From Malachius bipustulatus (lineage: Eukaryota; Arthropoda; Insecta; Coleoptera; Melyridae), in contig OU342635.1 of assembly GCA_910589415.1 (NCBI GenBank), positions 38,714,929-38,778,928 of the forward strand: a stretch of DNA of 64,000 bases. The letters run 5' to 3'. The position numbers and the translations under genes were made by a program. The notes beneath the pieces were generated by a model that saw nothing but the letters and a program-made list of their open reading frames with translations, was not told the DNA's origin and ran no database searches. Positions 34,988 to 45,650 of this stretch are shown here, piece by piece; the first letter of the stretch is position 1, and the number at the start of each line of letters is the position of its first letter.

Positions 34988-35642
34988 TACAGGGTGTATT
35001 GTAACGTCCGCATAATATTAGCACCACGTGATTCTACATCAAAAACAGAACATAAAGTTTTAATACCGTTTAGCTCTTAGACCTCAAATAACGAAGTTAT
35101 CGACCATTGTAGTTTAAATTTGAAGTTTTTTAATACTCAAAAATATTGCTTAATATTATTAAAAAATTCTTAAGTAAGAAGTAAAATAGCCAAATTATCA
35201 AAAATTTTAAGATTTTTTTTTTTTTTGTAAAAATGGTTTTAATTAACATTTCAAAACTAGGAATTATTTGATTTCCTGAGTTCCAATACTTCCAATCAAT
35301 ATTGCAACTGCGCGTTTTAATTGTTGAATAAAAAATTGAAAAAATAAAAAAATCTTGAAAAAAAATTGCAACATTGACACGTCGCAGCATGACATTTGTC
35401 TTGTTGCACCTTTTTTCGATTACATAGCAACGGCACACTATACCAGTGAGGTGACTTCACGTCTAATAAGTTATCTTAATTTTTATACCAGCGCCAGTGT
35501 TGCAAAATTTAAGAACGTTAAATTGTCCATATCTTAAAATCTGTGTACATCAAGAAAAAACTGTTGAGGACTTTTTTGTTCTGTTTTTGATGTAGAATCG
35601 CGTGGTGCTAATATTATGCGGACGTTACAATACACCCTGTAT
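34988..35642. mobile_element. Foldback/TIR element, CAGGGTG ends
   Basis: Left 'tacagggtgtattgtaacg' is mirrored by 'cgttacaatacaccctgta'. The complementary arms are about 75 bp ('cataatattagcaccacg', 'ctacatcaaaaacagaac'). The interior of about 500 bp is AT-rich and not palindromic. No coding. Confidence 0.8.
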
Positions 35643-37349
35643 ATTCCGAATTCCGTTTCTATGATTCTGTAATATATTTGGAGTTGGAGTAGAACTGCTG
35701 AGCCGTGCTTTCTATTTAAAGCTAGAATGGATAAGGACATCGAGATCAAAGAAAGCAATAACGGTTACAGTTTTCGCCTCCGATGGCAAAGGGTTATAAA
35801 AAGATGTATTGGCCGACATGCAAGGTGGCAACTGTCTAATCTAAAAGTGAATTCTCTATTATCCCCACTGTATAAATTTATAGTCACTGTAATAATATAT
35901 ACGTCTTGATAATTTGGTTTCAAAATGTAAAACTTTGAAATGAAGAAAATAACTTATCATACTAAGAGAAACTTTGGGATGCAGTCTGGGATGAAAGCAT
36001 TTTTTTTTTGAATTCAAGCATTCAATTTTGAATTTTTTTATACTTAAGGAGATACCTACATCATCTTTTAATGCGCACATTACTTTTCCCGAGAAAAGTG
36101 ATTCTTTTTCAAATACTAGCGCTGAATGCTGAATCGTAAGTATCAGAGATCTTTTGGGTTTGCGAGGCACTGAATAGTTGCTTACGATCATATTTCTAAT
36201 AATTAGTTCAAAATTAACAATAATTCTCTGCGTTTATAAGGTTGCTCATCAATAGTGATAGGCAAAACGCAAACACGAGCTACGCAATGATAGTTGTAAG
36301 AGAAATTTGTTGATTTATTTCAACCAGAAATCGCGTTTCTCCCATTTGAAAAAAAACTCGTTTGTCTATTTTTTGTTTGTTTTTCGTTTGTATTAATTTT
36401 ACATGGAACTCATGACCCGTGTCTTATTATTCAATGTTTCATAATATATTATGATATTGTAGGTAAGGTATTTTGAATTAGGTAAGTACCTACATCTTCG
36501 AAGATGTAGAGGACAAGAGATCTCTTGTCCTAAAATATAATTTTACATACTACTGTTAGATGACTGAGGTAGATTTTTTGATCTATCAGTATAACAGAAC
36601 GATACCTATGTCTCAAGTATGAAAAATCAAAATACATGTCGTGCGCCCCCGTCATTAAAAAAATGCAAAAAAATTTAAATAAATACAATACCTATTTTGA
36701 AGAAATCGTAATTTAAATCTATTTTTCTTTGGGGCAGAGGGCACGACTAGATTGCATTTAGTTCTAGTTCCTGGCGGATGGACCAAAACGTGACATCAAT
36801 ACCAAGTGGTCAGAATACTCTCCTAAAGATTCCTCTAATCTTATTATTGAAATTTAGAATTAATAGTTTCTATGACGAGACGAGACGTACACCTCAGAAG
36901 ATCTTCAATAGAATAATGAAAATTAAATTCTGATTTTGATCAAATCATATTACTAAATAAAGATTCCGTCAACAATTTGAATTTCAATGGTTTTCACTGT
37001 TTGAAGAAAATAATTTGTTGGCAAGTGTAAAAAAAAAATGATAGCTACTTTTATATTGAACATTTTGTAGCGCCATCTAGTGTGATACCTATCATTTCAG
37101 TGCAGTTTTATTATTACTAAAAGAAGACAGGTATCCGTAAACGGAACTAGATGGCAACGGTTCTTGCTTTGACTAAGTTAAGAAGCTTATCGAATCCTAC
37201 ATTTCTTAGCAAAGAAAGGAAGCATTAAGCAAACTGGAAAGCTTTATTTATTTCTTATCGTAATTTATGATTGCCTATAATGTTTAAAGAGATGGCGACA
37301 GTAATATATTCTATCTTCCTAATGGAAGAAAATCAGGTTTTTATAGATT
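35643..37349. other. Intergenic, no gene seen
   Basis: No supported gene. A weak inverted pair, 'gtcgtgcgcccccg' (36638) and 'gggcagagggcacgac' (36733), brackets about 110 bp and may be a decayed MITE. Confidence 0.4.
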
Positions 37350-38165
37350 AGTGAAGTTTTTCACTCTAAGTGCGAATTTTTATAAAACTTAGACGGCATT
37401 CATTTGTCCATGGTTTGTCCAAAGTTGACCAAACAAAATGTCCGTTTCTCCTCCCTTCAAAAAAAAGTTACGACGAAATTAAAAAAAAAAAATGATAGTA
37501 ACACCAAACGCGAATTTTTATAAAATTCAAACGGCATTCATTTGTCCCGATTTGTTTATGTTTGTTCAACCAAAATTTTTGTTTGTCCAGCCTTCAAAAA
37601 AGTTGCGTTCAAATAAAAAAAAAACTTTTAGCACCCCAATGAATATTTTTTGTATTTGTCATTAATTTTTACACGGGATCGATTTTCCACGATTTGGCCA
37701 CGTTCATTTGTCATAGAAAGGTACAAAAACTTTATGAAAAAAAAACAATTATTCTTACAGACAGCCTTAATTGACAGTTACGTACTGTTAACAAATATAC
37801 CTACATAAAAAATATAACACAGTAACTGCGGCCCTAAGCACTTTCGACTGCATTTCCTTCAATATAGGTATTTGGTGCTGCTGTCAGTTTTTTTTATTTT
37901 ATTTGGTAGTAACTTTTTTTTGAAGGTTAACAAACGAAAACTTTTGTTGGACTGGACTAACGTGAAAGAATGGTTGAGAAACGAATGCTGTTTGAAAATG
38001 AATGAAATCTGTTTTGAATTTTTTTATTTTGCCGTAACTTTTTTTGGGGGGGGGATTGACAAACGAAAATTTTGATTGGACAAACGTGTAAAAACCGTGG
38101 ACAAACGAATGCCGTCTAAATTTTATAAAAAATCTCACATAGGTGTGCCAACGTCAATAAGCTGA
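37350..38165. mobile_element. Foldback element with tandem-unit arms, copy B
   Basis: Same architecture as copy A at 0.5-1.7 kb: three direct units ('ggcattcatttgtcc', 'aaaaagttacgacg') at about 37384, 37518 and 37670, a centre with 'cagttacgtactgttaacaa', and two inverted units at about 37900-38140. The ends read 'tctaagtgcgaatttttata' at the left and 'aaaatctcacataggtgtgc' at the right. No coding capacity. Confidence 0.65.
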
Positions 38166-40110
38166 TTTTTATATAGTTCGAGTCCCCTTCTCAAAATCCG
38201 TCTTGTCAAAAAGGGGTGAGCGGCTATGGCCTTTTCCTCAGATTTTCCTGAGCGATTTCAAACAATTTCAACAATTTGGGAGGGACTCTAGGCAACTGAG
38301 GCATAACTATTTTCTTCCAGTGTGCTCCTTGCCGTAACCACCAGTACAATTCACACACAATAAGTCTATTTAAACTTTGAAAAATTGTTATTTGACGATG
38401 CTGACACATGAAGAATTTTTTTTTTCAATATTCTTGGTAACGGACTTGACTTCTCTTGTCAATTTTCCAGTTCGGATTTTCATAAAATTTTTTTTTTCTT
38501 ATTTGGATGATTTTCTTCCATTTGGGAGGTAAGTACAAGAAATTTTTGTCACTGTCTCCCTAACTATTATTGGTATTTCAATACATTACACAATAAAGTG
38601 GAGCCAAGTGTGATAATACAAAATGAAAATTTTGTTTAAAGGAGTTTTCGTAAAGTCGAAAACAATTCCTTAAAATTTGTTCGGTTTCTTACAATTTTTT
38701 AATTTATTTTATTTTTGATTTCTATTTTTCTGAAATTTTAAACTAAGGGTAAATCATATTTTCGACATATGTATTATAAATTTTAATTTTTATTTTCAGG
38801 ACTGCTTAGGAACAGAAACAAACTGAGAGTGCGTAGTTTAAGGTCTTTTAAGCAACTATTTCCAATCAGTTTCGCATAAAGCAATGGAACGGCCAATATA
38901 AAAATCCCAAAAAATATAACTTGAGGAGACTGAAACAAACAATGATTCATCATAACGCACAAACTTTTTGTTAAAGTATAATTTAACTTTCAATTTACCA
39001 TAATTCAAAATTGCTAAGAACAGGGAAGTGGGGCGTGTGCTTTCTATATTCAAGAAAACGGATAACGGACAACGAAAAATGATCAAAGTTGCTCAATAAT
39101 ATGTTTTAATTTCTCAACGTAATCTTCTCGAATTTATTGCCTTTAATCTAATATTAATCACAAATCTTTATATGCCTACAAAATTTTTCGATAGTTGTCT
39201 GTGAAAAAAAAAAACTGGAGAAATAAAGAAATAAAAAAACAGGAAACACTATGTTTGGTGGTGTAGAAATATTTACTGGAAAATTGGGTTCTACCAGAAA
39301 AATTCTAGATTTCCAGTTGATCAGCTCCCCACTATTTAGATATGAAGGAAAAAGTAATTTTTTAGCACTGATTTTTGACAAGAAGACTGATGCCAGGAGA
39401 AATTTATAATTGCATTTGTCCATATTTATACTTTTAATGTAATAATGTAATTATTGTTGAATTATTTCTGGAATAAAACTGCTTTGATAAAAATTAAAAT
39501 TCGAATTAGGAAGCTCTTTATCTTTGGGAGAATAATGCAGTTTTTGTTGGAGATTTTTCTGGAGAAATAAATCCTAATAGAAATGCTATATATTGATTTA
39601 AGAAAACTTTTCCTGAAAACCACTACTTTAATCATTTTTAGAACCAAATAAGAGCCATTTCACTAAATTAATCCACACGTGCTGAACCATAACATTTTTG
39701 AAAATTTTTTGTGTACATATTAGGTATAATTTTTCATCGTTTTGGCTTTCTGATGTTTTCATGGTGATTATAAAAACAATTTGGCAGGTTTCTTAGTTAG
39801 TTGTTAGACAAACCAGTTAGTTCCTTGAAATTTGAAATCTTGAATTGTCATCGGAATAACATATTACTCTTATGTACTACATCAGGGACAAAAAAATTAC
39901 TTATTCACTTGAATTGATCAGCTTAACTAATACTGGAAAATTTAATTAACTTTAATAAAATTAATTTTAAGTGTAGGTCAAGTAAATGTTTGTTAGAAAT
40001 ACAAAATTCTTTACTATACTACTAATGTGCAAAATTTGTATAATAAAATTCTATTCGGTACTTTTACTAGCAATATAAACTATAATAAAAAAGCTTTCAC
40101 ATAAATACCT
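38166..40110. other. Intergenic, no gene seen
   Basis: AT-rich DNA downstream of the single-exon Osiris gene. Minus-strand frames at 38224-38409, 38856-39086, 39154-39423 and 39462-39647 show no motif or splice context. Confidence 0.45.
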
Positions 40111-40114
40111 AAAA

Positions 40115-40120
40115 TTTATT
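40115..40120 (-). terminator. Poly(A) signal AATAAA of the 40-kb Osiris gene
   Basis: AATAAA on the minus strand about 53 bases after the stop codon. Further AATAAA-like words lie nearby, so the exact site used is uncertain. Confidence 0.5.
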
Positions 40121-40172
40121 CAAATAAATAACAATAAATATACAGTAATAAACATAATTTTCAATCATAAGA

Positions 40173-40958
40173 TCAACGAGCTTGAGGTGTATAATCAGGA
40201 TGAAGTCCCAACGGTAAAGGTATATCCATACTTCTCCCAAACCCTGAATGTCCACCATAACCGTGATCTTCAGAATGAGCACTCGAATGGGTATAAATGG
40301 GTTTAGAAATAATCTCATAAGTAGTATCTTTCTTTTGATGAGTTAACGCTTTCAGTCCGATTATACCCGATATAAGTAGAGAAATCAACCCTGTCATGAT
40401 AGCTTTTCCAGCTATAACTGCAATTCCTCCAAGAGTTAATGCTAATAAAGTCCCTTTCATCATCGCTGCTGCTGCAAGGATAGCTATCATCCCACCCCCA
40501 CCTTTACCTCCACCACCGCCGCCGCCTAGTCCACCACCACCTCTTCCTCTCCCTTCTTCGACAAGTCCTTTATTCAACTGACTCCATAGATCTAATTTAA
40601 TTGAGTGACTGCTGATGTAACTCTCCACTTTTTTAATCAGGAAAGCATCTAGTCGAGCGTCTGGATCGTTCGGGAAATCCCTAGCCAATTCTGCTACAAT
40701 ATCCGCCGTATTTGATTGACGAGATCCGTTTTCTTTGACCATGGAAACACCGGGAAGGAGGGCGTAATTTTCATCTTCGTTGAGTTTATCAATCCAAGAA
40801 ACTAGATCTAGTTTGAGGCAGGTCGTTGTGTAAGCGATACCACAGTCCCTGGTTAAAGTTCTCTTGAAATCACTTCGGTCACTTTTTATTTGATCAGTTG
40901 CACTGCTCAGAGTTATTATTAGGGTGGTAAATGTGACGAAACGTGTCTTCAAATACAT
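40173..40958 (-). CDS. Osiris-family protein, single exon, 261 aa
   Basis: Intact frame from ATG (40958) to stop. Residues 1-20 form a signal peptide. C39 and C47 (DCGIAYTTTCLKLD) are the conserved Cys pair. The DUF1676 region (about 38-133) includes LVSWIDKLN, LLPGVSMVKEN and DFPNDPDARLDAFLIKKV. EEGRGRGGGG opens a Gly-rich linker (134-156). A hydrophobic segment (157-202) has the family core AMMKGT, AGKA and SGIIGLKAL, and a His/Ser/Tyr-rich tail ends in PLPLGLHPDY. Osiris proteins act in the secretory/endosomal system of cuticle-secreting cells. It lacks the intron present in two cluster neighbours. A TATA box lies at 41011-41019. Which numbered Osiris orthologue it is cannot be decided here. 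Confidence 0.93.
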   Translation of the reverse strand: MYLKTRFVTFTTLIITLSSATDQIKSDRSDFKRTLTRDCGIAYTTTCLKLDLVSWIDKLNEDENYALLPGVSMVKENGSRQSNTADIVAELARDFPNDPDARLDAFLIKKVESYISSHSIKLDLWSQLNKGLVEEGRGRGGGGLGGGGGGGKGGGGMIAILAAAAMMKGTLLALTLGGIAVIAGKAIMTGLISLLISGIIGLKALTHQKKDTTYEIISKPIYTHSSAHSEDHGYGGHSGFGRSMDIPLPLGLHPDYTPQAR

Positions 40959-41010
40959 GTTTCTAGGACGATAGTTAGTTGCGAGTACTAGTTGTGAGAG
41001 AGGTGTGTCT

Positions 41011-41019
41011 ATTTATATA
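41011..41019 (-). promoter_or_regulatory. TATA box of the 40-kb Osiris gene
   Basis: TATATAAAT on the minus strand. Thirty bases downstream is a TAGTAC initiator-like word (A at 40989), leaving a 5' UTR of about 30 bases before the ATG at 40958. Confidence 0.65.
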
Positions 41020-41029
41020 GAGTGGTAAA

Positions 41030-42019
41030 AGGGGTAAAAAAGATAACATCCGATGTAAGAGTGGTTTTGAAAAATGTACATATTGAATTAATAGTGGCGA
41101 TCATGATATGAGAGCGCAAGTAGTGAGCTACAGACCATTTGAGAGAGATAACCGGTTTAAAAGTATGGTAAGGAAAATAGATCCTGATCCTGAAGCGATG
41201 CAGTGTCACCTGGTAGCTTTTAATAAATTAAACCTGAGTATGATGGCATCCGTTGTTGGTTGTCGGTCTGGATAAAGAGAAAAATTGTTAAAATTATGTA
41301 TAATTTCCAGTACTGATTGTATCCTTAAGAGCTTCCGTCGGTCTTATAGGCATTATAAGATGTCCTCATTGACCATTTTGGTTTTCTCTGGATCAATCAT
41401 CATTTTTATCCTGTTAGTTATAAAACGTCCCCTTATTTTTCTCTGTTACAGTTATTAATTTTTTTTTTAATAATATCTTCAAGTGTGATTTCTTTGTTGG
41501 TATACGAAGAGATATAGTGAGTAATTTATATAGATATGCGTTAGTTAAAGAAAGTAAGTCATTGCGTGTTTACACTTATTTCATTAACAAGGCTGTCGTT
41601 GAAGTCAATAATAAAATTGTTCCACATTTACACCTTAATTGTTATTGTAGTAATTGCTTTCTAAGAACAAATGACATGGATTGCTGCTATTATAGCAACG
41701 ATTAGTTCATGATATAGCTCTTAAGCTCTTAATCTCGTAATAAACAGGTGTCCTAAACGTATTCTCGATTTATTTTTTAAGTGACAAAAATTTTCTTTCA
41801 GAAAATTAAGTGCAATCTTGCAGACGCAATGTTGGCTCTGGATACCATGTGGTCATAGAGCAAAAACTAGCATTCAAATAATTATTAATGTGAAGCAAAA
41901 ACGATATGAGCCACAGCAGATCCTAGAGAAACTTCTGGGGGATAGGAACAACCTTTATCAAATCTGTGGTGATTTCTTGATGGTACAGGAAAATCAGGGT
42001 TTGAATTCTAAAGAAATAT
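41030..42019. other. Upstream region of the 40-kb Osiris gene; no other gene
   Basis: No supported coding or repeat feature. The frames at 41517-41705 and 41818-42027 (plus) are unrecognised. Confidence 0.45.
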
Positions 42020-42656
42020 TCCCTTAGGGGACCCTTAAAGGAGCCCGGAGCCATATTTCGGCAACTCCACCATTGAGAATTTTCAGAAAAGGGGTTGTTC
42101 TTGCGAATATGTTTAGCGATTAAGCGATTTGCCCTACAAAAGAATCCAAATAAAAAGGTGTAGAGTTTTTTTAAGATATATCTTTTTTATAAATGAAATT
42201 TTGTAATAGGACATGAAATTTATACGCATATAAGGGGCTGAAAGGCCCCTACACGACCCCCCCAAAAACCCTCTTTTCGAGATATTCACCTCTGAAGATG
42301 GACTTTTTTGGGTCTTTGTTAGGATTGAAACGTTGCTTCTGTTGATGCAGTCACATTCTGAATCTGTTGAGGCATCTTCGAGCAAATAGAAAAAAAACTT
42401 TTATATTTGTGATATTATTTTGGCAATAACCTTGGCTGTGACTTTCATTTGGATTTTTTTTTTTAACTTTTGACGTTTTTATTTGTTGTAATTTTTATTG
42501 TTAAAGTCAATAAAATAATTATTGTGAAAATAGGTATTAACACAAAATGAAAACTTTTTCCTGTTTTTCTCGAAGATGGCTCAACAGATTCAGAATGTAA
42601 CTACATCAACAGCAGCAGTTTTGTAATCTACCTCTATGCTTTTTTGCTTGGTCTTT

Positions 42657-42790
42657 TAGTGTATTTTTTAACAAAAAAATACACTATTGAGGACGACATC
42701 ACTTTTCGAAAATCACCCAAACTCATCAAATGTCCACCGATCATGACCCCCAGATCACGAAAAAGTGGTTTCCCAAAATTCACCTGCCCA

Positions 42791-42834
<44 letters not shown>

Positions 42835-43998
42835 TTATTTATTTCTCCAAAATCACGATTTTTCGATTTTAAAAACGCTCCTGTAGCTTTATCTTTCAAG
42901 ATTAGTGAACGAAATTTTGGATTCTTGTAAAGCTTGGGAATGACTTTAGATTTTCGTTGAAAAAAAATCCAAAAGTCACGTTACTTCTACAGGGTGTCCT
43001 TTCAAAGTTCCCCAAATGCGGTCCTTGAGGCACGGTTTCTGGCCGCAGTTTTCAATCTAGGGGGCTGAAACTTTTGTGAGAGTAAGATGTCCACAAGGAG
43101 TGGTCTGGTATTGCACTTGAGCCAAATCGGCCGAGCCGTTTCAAAATGGCGGCCATTTGAATTTTTTGAACATTAACGGAAAATTGAAAATTTTTTGAAC
43201 CATTGTATGAGCAAGATGGCAAAAAAACTTTGAAATCAAATTAACAGGATTTGAAGAAAATTATTGGAAATTTGAGTTAATGCAATAAAATTAGCATATT
43301 TTCCATTAATAAGCCAGTGTCGTGGGTAGGAAAAAGGGTGAAAATGTGTCAATTCTATAACCGTTTATGAGTCCATTTTTGAAGAAGTTGAACCGAAATT
43401 TTCCATTTTTTTTTGCTTTAACATATAATTTGATGTCTTAGCTTTAATTCGCCTCGATTAATGTAGCACTTTAAACGAAAGATAAAAAAGTTTTTCGCTT
43501 GTGCAAAATTAGCTTACACTTATATAAAATTATTAAATCGATGAAATGGTTCGCAATTTCTTTTTTATTTTTTTTCACATTCAATTATGAATGGTTCTGA
43601 AAATTAGAAGAGCAATCGCAACGACAATTAAATCACGTACATGCAGGTGAAAAAAGTATTCAAATTGGTTTTTTAATAACTAAGATATGACCAGTTTAAA
43701 AAATAAAATGAGTAGATGTAGGTACCTGACGTACTACATATATCAACCCCATCATCACTACAAATTCGAAACACACCGTGTGGCTCAGTTTGTTACATCC
43801 TTGACTAGCTAACTGTTGGAGCGGGTTCGCATCCACGAGAGGATCATTCTTTTTTTTTTGTAGGTAGGTGGAGTTTTCCCAAAAAAAAATCGGATTATTT
43901 TTCATTAAATTCATTATAAAAAAAATAGGAAGAAAATATTTATTATTGAATCGCATAAAAATACACTATTTCTGCGATTGATGCGCAAGAAGGTTTTT
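42657..43998 (-). mobile_element. Helentron-like non-autonomous element, copy 2 (inverted)
   Basis: Reverse-complement copy of 27452-28793 with the same length. It differs by a handful of substitutions and a shift in the (TA)n tract (42792-42836). It lies in an oligo-T tract of the right foldback arm: the partner arm has 'cttttgtaggg' where this one has '..ctttt', the element, then 'ttggtaggg'. Insertion between T and T without duplication is the behaviour described for Helentrons. Carries a tRNA-like segment at about 43775-43845. Confidence 0.55.
43775..43845 (+). tRNA. tRNA-like segment inside Helentron-like copy 2
   Basis: A-box-like 'tgtggctcagtttgtta' at 43779-43795 and B-box 'gggttcgcatcc' at 43823-43834, the same relic as in copy 1. 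Pairing of the stems is poor, so it is not called a functional tRNA. Confidence 0.4.
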
Positions 43999-44224
43999 GG
44001 TAGGGTGAACGATTTAGTCGCTCAATCGATTCGAAAAAACAACCTATTTTCTCAAAATACTAATTTTCTCAACCGGCAGGGGTGTTGAAAAAGTGGCTCC
44101 GGGCTCTTTTAAGGGTACCCTAACAAAATGTTGCATAAAATTGCCTCCCGGATTTCTTTTCTGGATATCTGCCTTTTTTTGCCTAATTTTCCTTTACTAA
44201 TAGCCGAATAATAATCAATGGTGA

Positions 44225-45600
44225 GTAAGGTTAGCAGCGGTGATAGAGCTCGTCGGATTTAAAACTCTAGACTGGTAGCTCAAAAAGCCCTGCCGCGGAC
44301 CACCTTCCCCAACCTAGTTGTAGTGTCGTGACTAAAGGTCTGCACAGGGGTTATAACGATGCCGGAAAAGTTCGAAAGTGGACCTTTGAAAGACCGTAAA
44401 ACTCTGTTGTCGAGGTCATATCTCGCGAACAGAGGAATACGGGGAATTAGGCTTTACCGTGTAGAACAAAAGAAGACAACCTTTAAAAACCTAAATCCTA
44501 CGGCGGGAACCCAAGCTAAAAGGATGCGTGGCTGAATTGTAGATCAGTTCCTTCTGGATTCAACCTCGAAGAAGTAGCGCACCTTCGAAAATAAATGCCT
44601 ACCATACGTATGGAGCTCTGCGTATGGTATTCCTTTAATAGCTCCATTACTCGTGGGAACCATATACACAGGAAACTGAGAAAAGTGTAGAAACAACAAA
44701 ACCAGGGGGAAACTGGAGTACCTAGAAATCTAGGGGTGAAGGTGAACCCCAGTGTAACAAAACTCGGGACCAGTAAGGAACCGAAACAACGTAAAAGAAG
44801 GAAAGAAAGAACCTGCACCAAGGTTCTCAGGAGTGCAGCTTAGAGGGGACTTTCTCATGACTTCCTACGCTGACCAGGCCACAGAGGACTGGCTGGTGCG
44901 GGTCGTCAGGGAAATGGAACCCTGGTCAGGAGCGAAACTCGGCACCAAGGACATTCCGAAACCTATAAGAGCACTAGTGTGGATACCAGGGACCTAAGAG
45001 GAACCAGAAAAAAAAATCCAAAAAAGACTGGGAATTCAAAACCAGGGATTAAAAACCAGAAACGTGGATCCTAGTGGACAGAAAACCTGACACAAAAGAC
45101 TAACAACTAATTTTCCTCATTGGAGAAAATAGAGCAACTTCAATGCAGACCTTACCTAAACCTAACTGGGGTGCTGTTCAAGCGACTAGGTGGGTAAAGG
45201 GAAGCGGGAGCAGAGAAGATGTAACTGAAAAAGCTGAGTAAACACCAGCTGAGATGGGCAATTGGACTACTAACAGGACACTGCCCACTAATGAAACATC
45301 TCACAATAATAGGAGTGAAAAACAACACAGATTGCAGGAGTTGCGGGAGGGGGAGGAAACCCCATACCACCTAATGCGTGAATGCCCAGCACTAGAGGGA
45401 ACTAGACTTCTAGTATTTGGGACCGAAATGGCAGAACCAAAAGAAATAGAACAAGCACCCATTGGACTCATACTGAAATACTTTCGGGAGATGGGACTGA
45501 TGAGGTAAATATCCATCAGATATGGTAAATATGATTAATATAGATAAAAGGGTACCATAAGCGCAAACTTCAGTACAAGGGCTTTGAACCTACCCTAGAA

Positions 45601-45602
<2 letters not shown>
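44225..45602 (+). mobile_element. Internally deleted Loa-type LINE
   Basis: The 5' UTR-like part (from about 44225, 'gtgagtaaggttagcagcgg') leads to an ORF1 piece at about 44849-45170: MTSYADQATEDWLVRVV, then EPWSGAKLGTKDIPKPIRAL and VWIPGT, a DUF4780-like ORF1 domain found in insect LINEs. Directly after it the sequence jumps to the end of ORF2: LRWAIGLLTGHCPLMKHL, DCRSCG, and, after a shift, EETPYHLMRECPALEGTR (45230-45508), the C-terminal zinc knuckle. A 3' UTR follows, ending 'ctaccctagaag' and (TAA)n. Everything from ORF2's APE domain to RNase H is missing, so the copy is non-autonomous. Confidence 0.7.

Positions 45603-45650
<48 letters not shown>
45603..45650 (+). repeat. (TAA)n tract, LINE tail and Dong target
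   Basis: About 16 TAA triplets. They form the 3' tail of the deleted LINE and the 5' junction of the Dong/R4 element, which resumes in a second TAA tract at 48367-48406. Confidence 0.9.

Larger units (their letters stand above)
42022..44122. mobile_element. Foldback element split by a Helentron-like insertion
   Basis: Left arm: 'gggacccttaaaggagcc', 'cggagcca', then a segment with 'cacattctgaatctgttgag' up to 42385. Right arm, mirrored: 'caacagattcagaatg' at 42580, resuming after the insertion with 'gtagggtgaacga' and ending 'tggctccgggctctttt' then 'aagggtaccc'. Without the 1342-bp insertion (42657-43998) the element would be about 760 bp. The intact left arm supplies the pre-insertion sequence. 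Confidence 0.75.

Noticed and set aside
40396..40581. Pro-rich plus-strand frame
   Set aside because: Shadow of the Gly-rich linker of the minus-strand Osiris gene.
28519..42930. Frames with long alternating Tyr-Ile runs
   Set aside because: Translation of the (TA)n microsatellite in the Helentron-like elements.
27494..43956. Matching 86-residue frames at 27494-27754 and 43696-43956
   Set aside because: Carried by the two Helentron-like copies across a tRNA-like relic; no protein features, so not called a gene.
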